This document shows, piece by piece, positions 6,693-13,184 of a stretch of DNA of 13,184 bases (the stretch's first letter is position 1; the number at the start of each line of letters is the position of its first letter). Made by a program: the position numbers and the translations under genes. Source of the stretch: CBFGRU01 sp965651255. Its GTDB lineage: Bacteria > Planctomycetota > Phycisphaerae > Phycisphaerales > SM1A02. Location of the stretch: contig CBFGRU010000067.1 in NCBI GenBank assembly GCA_965651255.1, positions 1-13,184 of the forward strand, given 5' to 3'. The notes below the pieces were generated by a model. That model made no database searches. It saw nothing but the letters and a program-made list of their open reading frames with translations, and was not told the DNA's origin.

Positions 6693-8357
6693 CTACAAGC
6701 TTTCTGCAAGGACCCACTTCGGTTTACTTCGAGATCCTTCGTTCCTGATTACCCCAGCCCGTCTCATGGCGGAAAGCAGATTGCTGATCTTGTCGTCTTT
6801 CTGCTCCGGCGTGAGGGTGACGCTGAGCTTTTCGAGAAGGAGGTCTTCAACCTCCTTTCGCGTCGCCGCACCAAATTTCTCGATGTAGTCAGTCACCAAC
6901 TTCTTATAGAAGGCATCATCCTGGGCCCGAGTTCGGATGTAATCGGCTCTTGTTGCCGCCGCCTGAGCAACCGATGCGGACACATACAGATTTGGCTTCC
7001 TCCCCTCGATCAGGCCTGCCCTCCTGAGCCGCCGAACTGTCGAATCATCGAGTGGTAATCGTTTCTGGAGACGGTCCAACGCGAGGACATCTTCGAGGGG
7101 GAGATCAGTTTTCTGGATCAACAGGCGACTGTATGCAGGGTCAAGCACCCGACCGTGTATCGTTATCTTCACCCTCCCAGAGTTGCCGACATCGTAATCT
7201 GGCAAAGGGAAGTGCCGCTTGACCTGACTGCGATACATGCGCGCGATTCCGTAGCCCATCGTGTCGATCATGTTCAGTTTGGTCATCGCCTGGACAAGGA
7301 ATGGATTCCGGTAACGGAGCGGTGTTTTGCCGCCCATGACGTAATCACCCGGCTCGCCTTCAAAGAAGGTTCCCACGTTCTCCAGGATCAAGCGATCCGA
7401 GCACTCACTCACGACAATTCGACCGTTCAACACGTAGTCCTGATGGGCAATGCAGTTGTGCAGTGCTTCGAGTACCACGGACTGGTCGTACTTTGCGACC
7501 TCTACGGGAAGCAGTGCTTCATCAGGCAGAATTCGTATCTGAACATTGCGAATCTTCTTGTACAACGATGTTGTCGAAAGCAGGAATGGAGCGCCGAAGT
7601 GCTCATAAGCCCTTTCATCTGCTTCCAATCGCCAAGTCAACTGGGCAGGATTGGGCAACAGATGGTGGGCTGATTCGGCCTTGCCAAGCAAGAGTAGTGC
7701 TGCACGGGTGACTCGACGGTCCCTGGTCAAACTTGTTCGATCGAGAAACACTTGTTCGGACCAACTATTGACTTCGGCGGCATCAAAGCGGTTGGCATGC
7801 TTTTGGATGAAAACGTTGCGTGCATGCGCAAGGGCCTCAGCGTCAAGGTCGTTCAGTGTTGCCGCATCGATGACTTGTGCGGTCCAATCGGTTCCAGCAC
7901 TTTGTTGCCTGATTGCATCCTGCTTGTCCAGGCCTAAGGCAACCAGACTCTCCCCAGCACGTGCGTAATAGTGCCCATTCCATGCAATTGGCATCCCGCG
8001 CGGGGCCGCAGGGATCTCGAACATCAACACACGATCTCCTTCGACATCCAGGTCGAGTATCTCACGGATCGTGACACTTGGCTCAGTACCTTGTGCAATC
8101 TGATGCTTCAGTCCATTTAGTCGAGTCTCATCCGTTCGGTAGTCGCTGCCAGCAACAGTTCGAGTCTTGTTGTCAACGCCGAACACAAGCCATGCACGTT
8201 CCATACCTCGCAGGTTCGCCTCGTTCGCCAAAGCAGAGAAGTACTTGCCGATATCTGATGTTGAATAAGTGTCACCTACGTTCTTGAATTCGACAACTTC
8301 GCTCTCCCATTGAGCGATGAGAACTTCGAGCAAGTTTCTCAATTCAACCTGTTCCAT
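6693..8357 (-). CDS. Schlafen/AlbA_2-type putative DNA-binding protein with a HATPase_c_4-like domain (COG2865-like)
   Basis: A 554-residue cytoplasmic protein. Residues 1-140 match the AlbA_2 (Schlafen, formerly AAA_4) domain: ESEVVEFKN (18-26), NEANLRGMERAWLVFGVDN (45-63) and GHYYARAGES (128-137). Residues 290-375 resemble the divergent GHKL-type module of this family: VLEALHNCIAHQDY (295-308), RLILENVGTFFEG (322-334) and MGYGIARMYRSQ (367-378). Two winged-helix-like parts follow, at about 425-460 and 495-550. Members are annotated as transcriptional regulators or ATP-binding proteins, and some occur in defence or toxin-antitoxin settings; the substrate is unknown. GC is visibly lower than in the neighbours, and the gene stands alone with 138 bases upstream, which suggests transfer. 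The ATG at 8357 has no clear ribosome-binding site, but the protein begins exactly at the expected edge of the domain. Confidence 0.9.
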   Translation of the reverse strand: MEQVELRNLLEVLIAQWESEVVEFKNVGDTYSTSDIGKYFSALANEANLRGMERAWLVFGVDNKTRTVAGSDYRTDETRLNGLKHQIAQGTEPSVTIREILDLDVEGDRVLMFEIPAAPRGMPIAWNGHYYARAGESLVALGLDKQDAIRQQSAGTDWTAQVIDAATLNDLDAEALAHARNVFIQKHANRFDAAEVNSWSEQVFLDRTSLTRDRRVTRAALLLLGKAESAHHLLPNPAQLTWRLEADERAYEHFGAPFLLSTTSLYKKIRNVQIRILPDEALLPVEVAKYDQSVVLEALHNCIAHQDYVLNGRIVVSECSDRLILENVGTFFEGEPGDYVMGGKTPLRYRNPFLVQAMTKLNMIDTMGYGIARMYRSQVKRHFPLPDYDVGNSGRVKITIHGRVLDPAYSRLLIQKTDLPLEDVLALDRLQKRLPLDDSTVRRLRRAGLIEGRKPNLYVSASVAQAAATRADYIRTRAQDDAFYKKLVTDYIEKFGAATRKEVEDLLLEKLSVTLTPEQKDDKISNLLSAMRRAGVIRNEGSRSKPKWVLAESL

Positions 8358-8496
8358 CCGAGTGCTTGTGCGATACAGGACTGGTTTCGATTCGCGTTTG
8401 TGTCAGACGAAGTGTATCGACTTCAGATATGTCATAGTGCACGTCAACACTTGTGACAACTAGCATATTCTTCTTCGGCGAATCATCACCCGCCAG

Positions 8497-9537
8497 CTAC
8501 GCGGTGGCGCGGTGGAGGCGGTCGAGGATCGATCGCCAGAGATCATGATCGCCCTGGTCGCTCGCACCACCCTCGGCCATGTGTGTTGAGGGTGCGGATG
8601 AGTTCGATGTGGGCGATGGGTGCTCGATAAGAATCCGCGTGCCCCGGCAGGCGTCGGCCTCGCGCAGTGCGCTGTAGAGACGCGCGGCGTACGCACGGGC
8701 GTTCGATGGCATCATGATGCGCCGGTGCGGCGGACTGACCTGCACATCTTCATGCAGCGCGAGGACGACCCAGAGTTCATCGGCGGGATTGGTCGTGATT
8801 CGTTGCAGGAGTTCTTTGTGCGTCAAGAGTTCTGCCGGCGTGCGCGGCGCGTAGTGGGAACGGCTCGTGCCGGGCCCGGCCTGCTGTGTATCAATCATTG
8901 GCGCATCGACGGGGCCAATGACCGCCTCGATCGCTTCCTGCGAGATGGACCCCGGCCGAAGAAGGACCGGCTGCGCGCTGCGGTCCGAGAGATCGATGAC
9001 GGTTGATTCAATTCCCACCGGTGCGGCGCCGGCATCAAGAATGATGAGTTCAGGATGAGCAGCGAAATCCTCTTCAACATGCTTCGCCGTCGTGGGGGAG
9101 ACATGGCCGGAACGATTGGCCGATGGCGCTGAGATCGGCTGGCCGAACGCTTCGAGCAGCGCTCGCGCGACGGGGTGCGCGGGTGATCGCACGGCGATGG
9201 TCTGACGACCGCCGGTCGCTTCGAGGGGAACGCCCTCGGCCCGGCTGCCGACGATGGTGAGCGGGCCGGGCCAGAACGCTTCGGCGAGTTGCTGCATGCG
9301 GGGTTCCCACGGCTGAATCAGGCGGCGGGCATCCTCGATGGTGAGCACGTGGGCAATGAGCGGATTGTCGCGCGGGCGCCCCTTGAGGCCGTAGATTCGG
9401 GCGATTGCTGCCGGCTCGAGTGTTGCGCCGCCGAGGCCGTACACCGTCTCGGTCGGAAACGCGACGAGCGCGCCGGCGTGAAGGGCGGCTGCAGCCAGCG
9501 CGATATGTTCCGGGGTCGCGGGCAGAACGCGCGGCAT
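8497..9537 (-). CDS. tsaC: L-threonylcarbamoyladenylate synthase (Sua5/YwlC/TsaC family)
   Basis: This enzyme makes L-threonylcarbamoyladenylate from threonine, bicarbonate and ATP, the first step of the t6A modification at position 37 of ANN-decoding tRNAs, in the cytoplasm. The YrdC-type domain fills residues 1-205: FPTETVYGLGG (27-37), KGRPRDNPLIAHV (52-64), FWPGPLTIV (88-96), SAPSANRSGHVSPTTAKHV (136-154) and GIESTVIDL (175-183). The HYAP signature (228-231) closes the linker, and a C-terminal Sua5 domain follows, so this is the long Sua5 form (346 residues) rather than short TsaC. Near the end, a Ser/Pro/Gly-rich insert (307-328) interrupts the domain before the typical closing helix LWRSILDRLHRA. 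The ATG lies 8 bases after the stop of the TolC-like gene, so the two are probably co-transcribed. The other t6A genes (tsaB, tsaD, tsaE) are not in the window. Confidence 0.96.
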   Translation of the reverse strand: MPRVLPATPEHIALAAAALHAGALVAFPTETVYGLGGATLEPAAIARIYGLKGRPRDNPLIAHVLTIEDARRLIQPWEPRMQQLAEAFWPGPLTIVGSRAEGVPLEATGGRQTIAVRSPAHPVARALLEAFGQPISAPSANRSGHVSPTTAKHVEEDFAAHPELIILDAGAAPVGIESTVIDLSDRSAQPVLLRPGSISQEAIEAVIGPVDAPMIDTQQAGPGTSRSHYAPRTPAELLTHKELLQRITTNPADELWVVLALHEDVQVSPPHRRIMMPSNARAYAARLYSALREADACRGTRILIEHPSPTSNSSAPSTHMAEGGASDQGDHDLWRSILDRLHRATA

Positions 9538-9545
9538 GAGCGAAC

Positions 9546-11309
9546 TTACTCCGACCGCCCGGCGGGGACCTGAAAGTCAATATTATTTATTGCAAGTCCT
9601 GTCCCCATGGCGCGATGCAAGGATGCAAGAGCAATATTAAAATTGGCCAGCGCCTGCACTTCCTCCGCCTCGGCGGCGGCGAGCGTACTTTGCCGCTGAA
9701 AGAGAAGGTTCAGACTGTCCGGCGTGTACCCCAGTTGGTTTTCGATCTCGATGCGCAAAACACGCAGGTTCTCGGTTTGCGCGAGTCGAAACGCGCGCGT
9801 GGCCTGAATCAATTCATAGTTTGTTACGACATCGCGAAGTGCGCTCTTCACATCCAGCACCACCTGCTGCACGGTACGGCGGTATGAGATGACCGCAGCG
9901 GATTGCTGCAGCCGCGCCTCGCGGAAACCCGCCTCGGCAGCGCGATTGCCGAACGGCTGTTCAAAGACGGCCCCGAGCAAGTAATCAATAAACCGATCTT
10001 CGGTCACATCGCCGTACGCGCCCTCGAAGTCATCGTTCAGTCCGAAATATTCGATGCGTGCGGTCAGGTCGAGGCGCGGAAGGCGCTGATTATCCGCAAG
10101 TGTGACGCCAATGGAGGCATCATCGACGTCGATGAGCGCGGTGAAGATCTCGGGTCGATTCTGAAGAGATGTCGAGATCGATTCGGCGAGGTTGAATTCC
10201 AGCGGCGACTCGACAAACCAATCGACCGGCTGCAGCAGCGTTTCGCTGCCGACGGTGACCTGGGTGTCGTTCATCAAAGTTTTCAACCGATCGCTGGCGG
10301 CCCGCACCCGACGCTGGGCGCGGATGACCTGGGCGCGGCGCTGCTCGACGGTGGAAATCGCATCGGCGATCTGCGCCTGATTCGCATCGCGAATCTGCCG
10401 CTTCTCCAGCAGGTCGCGCACTTCGATTCCGCGTTCGAGTAACCGCTGCTGAATGGCGAGTTGTCGGCGCGCGGTGACCAGATCCCAGTAGGCGGATTCG
10501 GTCTCGGCCACCACGCGAAGTAAGTTCGCTTTCAGATTCTGTACCGCGCGGCGATCAGCATTCTGTGCGAAACGAATACCGGCCGTATTTACATCGCTGC
10601 CGAAGTTGCGCAGCAGCGGCTGATCGATGCCGAGCGCCACCGTCGCCAGGTAGGCGGGATCAGGTGAGAATGAAAAGCCGGGTGTCTTGACGCGCGTGCG
10701 ATCAAGCGCAGTCGAAATGGTGGCGACTCCACCGGTTGCAAGTCGCTTGCGCACACCGGTTTCAAAGGTTCGTGAGTCGCGAACGTTGACATTCGAGCCA
10801 AGAGGAATGCCGTTGAGTGTCGGTGTGGGTTGAGGTTCATCAAGCCAAAGTAAGTTGGCATTGGCAAAGAAAACCGCATCAAACACGGCCTCGGCCTGAA
10901 CAAGCTGGGCTTCAGCAATCTGCGGCTGAAACTCGGCGAGTTGCAGATCGAGATTATTCTTCACCGCAGTGGCGACGGCCTGTTGTAAGTTCAGACTGAC
11001 TTGCTGCTGTTCGCGGCCGGCCAGATCCATGCCAAGCGGCTCCTGGGCGGAGCCATAGGAGAGCGGACCAGCGAGTTGCTCTAATTCCTCACGACGATCT
11101 TTCAATCGCTCTTCGACGGATGCGGGTGGCTGCGTCGTTGTCTGCATGCCGGAAATCGCAGGAAGATCCTGCATTTCTCGCTCAACACTGCGAAGCAGGT
11201 GATGGTGCAGCGCATCCGGTGATTCACTCTTCAGAGGGCGCTCGCAGCCGCTCATCAAGGCGATGACCCCCACCGCACTGCACGAAAAACCGAAAAAGAG
11301 ACGATTCAT
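9546..11309 (-). CDS. TolC-family outer-membrane channel lipoprotein
   Basis: A 587-residue precursor. Residues 1-22 are a lipoprotein signal peptide with lipobox MSGC and lipidated Cys22. Two outer-membrane efflux repeats follow. The first begins LNLQQAVATAVKNNLDLQLAE (106-126) and ends in long helices around 250-345; the second runs from about 372 (FNLAESISTSLQNRPEIFTALID) to 570. Barrel-type strands are seen near 141-155, 183-230 and 410-455, and GYTPDSLNLLFQRQSTL (527-543) is a typical return-helix sequence. Such proteins are trimeric exit ducts for tripartite efflux pumps or type I secretion. No periplasmic adaptor or inner-membrane pump lies nearby, so the cargo is unknown. The segment between the lipid site and the channel (about 25-100) is longer than usual and looks disordered. 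The ATG at 11309 has no visible ribosome-binding site; its upstream promoter candidate would give an almost leaderless message. Confidence 0.93.
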   Translation of the reverse strand: MNRLFFGFSCSAVGVIALMSGCERPLKSESPDALHHHLLRSVEREMQDLPAISGMQTTTQPPASVEERLKDRREELEQLAGPLSYGSAQEPLGMDLAGREQQQVSLNLQQAVATAVKNNLDLQLAEFQPQIAEAQLVQAEAVFDAVFFANANLLWLDEPQPTPTLNGIPLGSNVNVRDSRTFETGVRKRLATGGVATISTALDRTRVKTPGFSFSPDPAYLATVALGIDQPLLRNFGSDVNTAGIRFAQNADRRAVQNLKANLLRVVAETESAYWDLVTARRQLAIQQRLLERGIEVRDLLEKRQIRDANQAQIADAISTVEQRRAQVIRAQRRVRAASDRLKTLMNDTQVTVGSETLLQPVDWFVESPLEFNLAESISTSLQNRPEIFTALIDVDDASIGVTLADNQRLPRLDLTARIEYFGLNDDFEGAYGDVTEDRFIDYLLGAVFEQPFGNRAAEAGFREARLQQSAAVISYRRTVQQVVLDVKSALRDVVTNYELIQATRAFRLAQTENLRVLRIEIENQLGYTPDSLNLLFQRQSTLAAAEAEEVQALANFNIALASLHRAMGTGLAINNIDFQVPAGRSE

Positions 11310-11317
11310 GGTCGTTG

Positions 11318-11346
11318 AGCATATGCTGTACGTCGGATCGCACCAA
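11318..11346 (-). promoter_or_regulatory. Candidate sigma-70-like promoter for the TolC-like gene
   Basis: On the minus strand, TTGGTG (11346-11341), a 17-base spacer, then TATGCT (11323-11318). The boxes match 3 of 6 and 4 of 6 consensus bases. Initiation would fall within a few bases of the ATG at 11309, giving a leaderless or nearly leaderless transcript, which fits the lack of a ribosome-binding site. This is a weak match in a 108-base divergent spacer. Confidence 0.25.
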
Positions 11347-11405
11347 CGTGACGGACAAAACCTCGAGCAGGACGCCGCTCGGCGAACCGGGCGACGACAG
11401 GAACT

Positions 11406-11411
11406 GGGAGG
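11406..11411 (+). promoter_or_regulatory. Strong ribosome-binding site of the SH3-domain gene
   Basis: GGGAGG, 6 bases before the ATG at 11418. It fixes this start and stands out because most neighbouring genes lack a clear site. Confidence 0.6.
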
Positions 11412-11417
11412 TCAATC

Positions 11418-12905
11418 ATGCAGACCGCAATTCATCGTAATTCATGGCGAATCTTCAGTATTCTCGCCATTCTGGCCGTAATCACCGCCGCGCCGATGCG
11501 CACCACTGCGCAAAGCGCCGCGCAGGATCAGGCGTATCCCGCCATGGTGCAGGATCAGGAACTCCCCGTCCGATCCGGCGCAGGAACCAACTACTACAGC
11601 TTCGGCACGCTGAAGCAGGGCGATATCGTCACCGTTGTCGGCGAGCTCTACGGCTTCGCGAGGATCGCCACCAAAGGCCGCGCATTCGCGAAATTTCACG
11701 GCCTGATCCCGGTCGAAAACGCGCAAGTCGCGGCCGATGGCACCTCCGCCACCACCCTCGGCCGCACCGTCATCAGTGCGCCAAACCTCGATCGAGATGG
11801 CCTGCCCAGCCAGTCGTGGCAGCGCCTCGTGCGGCTCGATGTCGGACAGAAACTCACCATTCTCGGAAAAGTCGAAGAAGCAGGCAAAAACTACTACAAA
11901 ATCGCACTGCCAGACATGGCCGACGGCTGGGTACCGCTCCGATCCCTTCGCCGCGCAACGCCCGAAGAAGTCACCGCCTACAACGCCCGACCGATCGAGC
12001 CGACTCCGCCCGCGACAGATCCGAACGCCCGCGAACAGGCGGGCAACAATCGCGAACGTGCGGACAATAGCAGTGATCAGGTCCGAAACAACGAGGTAAC
12101 GCCACCCACTCCCCCGACCCGCACCCAGACCGAGGGCAGCGAAAACCAAACCAGCCCGCCGACCACGCCGCTCGGCACGCGCGAAGAATCTGCCACAACC
12201 GAAGAATCCGCAGAATCAGCGCAGAACAACGCGCAATCGACGCAGAACGCCGCAGATAGCCAGGATTCCAGCCAGACCGGTACCCGCGAAGAAACTGATG
12301 GCACCGCGGCCGAGACCGGCACAACGACCGCACCTCCAGCCCAGCCAACGCCACCGGCCAAGCCGGCCTCCGTCGAGCGGTTCGAGTCGCTCGAGAAATC
12401 CTACGAAACGCTGCTGAAAGAGCCCGTTCGCCAGGCCGAGATCGCGCCGCTTCTCAGCGAGTACCGCACCCTGGCCGCCGATCAATCCGCCGATGAACGG
12501 GTTCGGGCCATGGCAGAAACGCGCATCGCCATGCTCGAAATTCGCCGAGATTTGCAGATTCGGCTCGAAGAAATCGATAAATTGCGCGCTCGAGCCGACC
12601 TTGGGCGCGAAGAAACCGCCGCCGCCCGACTCGTCATTCAGCGATCAGGCGATTACGACGCCGTCGGCCGACTCACCGCCAGCACCGTCTACACCGGCGA
12701 TACCCTCCCGCGACTCCTCCGCATCGTCGATCCTGCAAACGGCCGCACCGTGGCCTACTTCGAGCCCGACGATCGCTTCGATTATGCAGGCATGATCGGC
12801 CAATATGTCGGCATCAGCGGCGAAAAGCGCTACGACGCCGGCCTGCGACTCACGCTCATCACGCCGCGCAACGTCGAAATGCTCACCGCCAGCCCGCGCA
12901 ACTGA
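11418..12905 (+). CDS. Secreted protein with two SH3-like domains, a low-complexity linker and a conserved-looking C-terminal domain
   Basis: A 495-residue precursor. Residues 1-31 form a Sec signal peptide: a basic start, hydrophobic IFSILAILAVITAAP (12-26), and likely cleavage after MRTTA (31). The first bacterial SH3-type domain spans about 40-105, with the typical LPVRSGAGTNYYSFGTLKQGD (49-69). The second, about 112-180, has RLVRLDVGQKLTILGK and ends DGWVPLRSLRR. Residues 181-315 are a Thr/Gln/Asn/Glu/Pro-rich linker without hydrophobic structure, which would suit a flexible spacer. Residues 320-405 form charged helices, possibly a coiled coil, and 412-490 a beta-rich unit (LPRLLRIVDPANGRTVAYFEP, 430-450) that I do not recognise. 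SH3-type domains often bind peptidoglycan or peptides, so a periplasmic or cell-surface role is likely; the precise function is unknown. The gene diverges from the TolC-like gene across 108 bases and ends at an intrinsic terminator. Confidence 0.92.
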   Translation: MQTAIHRNSWRIFSILAILAVITAAPMRTTAQSAAQDQAYPAMVQDQELPVRSGAGTNYYSFGTLKQGDIVTVVGELYGFARIATKGRAFAKFHGLIPVENAQVAADGTSATTLGRTVISAPNLDRDGLPSQSWQRLVRLDVGQKLTILGKVEEAGKNYYKIALPDMADGWVPLRSLRRATPEEVTAYNARPIEPTPPATDPNAREQAGNNRERADNSSDQVRNNEVTPPTPPTRTQTEGSENQTSPPTTPLGTREESATTEESAESAQNNAQSTQNAADSQDSSQTGTREETDGTAAETGTTTAPPAQPTPPAKPASVERFESLEKSYETLLKEPVRQAEIAPLLSEYRTLAADQSADERVRAMAETRIAMLEIRRDLQIRLEEIDKLRARADLGREETAAARLVIQRSGDYDAVGRLTASTVYTGDTLPRLLRIVDPANGRTVAYFEPDDRFDYAGMIGQYVGISGEKRYDAGLRLTLITPRNVEMLTASPRN

Positions 12906-12942
12906 TCGCTCCCATCACCACTTCGTGACCCCACAAACATCG

Positions 12943-12979
12943 CCGCCGGTCGAACGCACACCGCTCGATCGGCGGTTTT
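12943..12979 (+). terminator. Intrinsic terminator of the SH3-domain gene
   Basis: An 11-base stem, CCGCCGGTCGA (12943-12953) with TCGATCGGCGG (12965-12975), includes one G-U pair and an 11-base loop. A TTTT run (12976-12979) follows at once. It begins 38 bases after the stop codon at 12905. The other strand lacks a T-tract, so it acts mainly in the plus direction. Confidence 0.85.
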
Positions 12980-13184
12980 CATTCATCATCACCACCTCCC
13001 GCTGCCAGAAGCAAATCATTGCCATCGATCGAAAAGATCCAGAAAATTGCCGCAAATCGCGCCTTCCGAGCCAATTCACCGAGATCCGGGCGCGCTGGTT
13101 TCGCGCCACCCAATTCCCACCAATATCCCGAGATCAGGCGCACCGCGCGACACGTTTTGACAGTTTTGGACACCAACCGCGGCC

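Noticed and set aside
6568..6888. Plus-strand frame with a good GAGGAGG sequence before a GTG
   Set aside because: Most of it is antisense to the end of the Schlafen-like gene, the spacing to the GTG is only 3 bases, and the product has no recognisable features.
13157..13162. TTGACA near the right edge as a plus-strand -35 box
   Set aside because: No -10-like sequence follows at 16-18 bases before the window ends; the expected position reads GC-rich.
1..13184. CRISPR array or insertion sequence
   Set aside because: No regularly spaced direct repeats, no transposase and no paired terminal inverted repeats with a target duplication were found by reading.

Overview
The window looks like a GC-rich chromosome of a Gram-negative-type bacterium. 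It encodes a TolC-like outer-membrane channel with a lipobox, a secreted SH3-type protein and many genes with weak Shine-Dalgarno sequences. A planctomycete (Phycisphaerae-like) origin would fit the style of these proteins, but no decisive marker gene is present, so that is only an inference.

Positions 1-4711, all on the minus strand, hold a tightly packed operon that reads like a restriction or antiphage system. In transcription order it has a 1080-residue protein joining an N-terminal HKD (phospholipase D-type) nuclease to a SNF2 helicase/translocase, a 72-residue small protein, and the N-terminal 409 residues of a large adenine-type DNA methyltransferase that leaves the window at base 1. 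The gaps are 13 and 9 bases. The parts resemble a type ISP restriction enzyme split into separate chains, with a PLD nuclease instead of the usual Mrr-type nuclease. This is the most interesting part of the window.

Positions 4712-5236 hold a non-coding stretch with several inverted repeats, a terminator-like hairpin and a tRNA-Asn(GTT) on the minus strand. The 3' end of the tRNA points at the defence operon, a layout typical of integration hot spots.

Positions 5336-8357 hold two minus-strand genes. One is a membrane protein with a voltage-sensor-like helix bundle, no visible pore, a long disordered acidic tail and a possibly frameshifted zinc ribbon at its start. The other is a Schlafen/AlbA_2-type protein of clearly lower GC, probably acquired.

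Positions 8497-11309 hold two minus-strand genes 8 bases apart: a Sua5/TsaC-type L-threonylcarbamoyladenylate synthase (t6A tRNA modification) and, upstream of it, a TolC-family outer-membrane channel. Diverging from these at 11418 is a secreted protein with two SH3-like domains, ending in a clear intrinsic terminator. The last 205 bases hold no gene I can support. The right half looks like ordinary chromosome; the left half, with the acquired-looking gene at 6693-8357, looks accessory.
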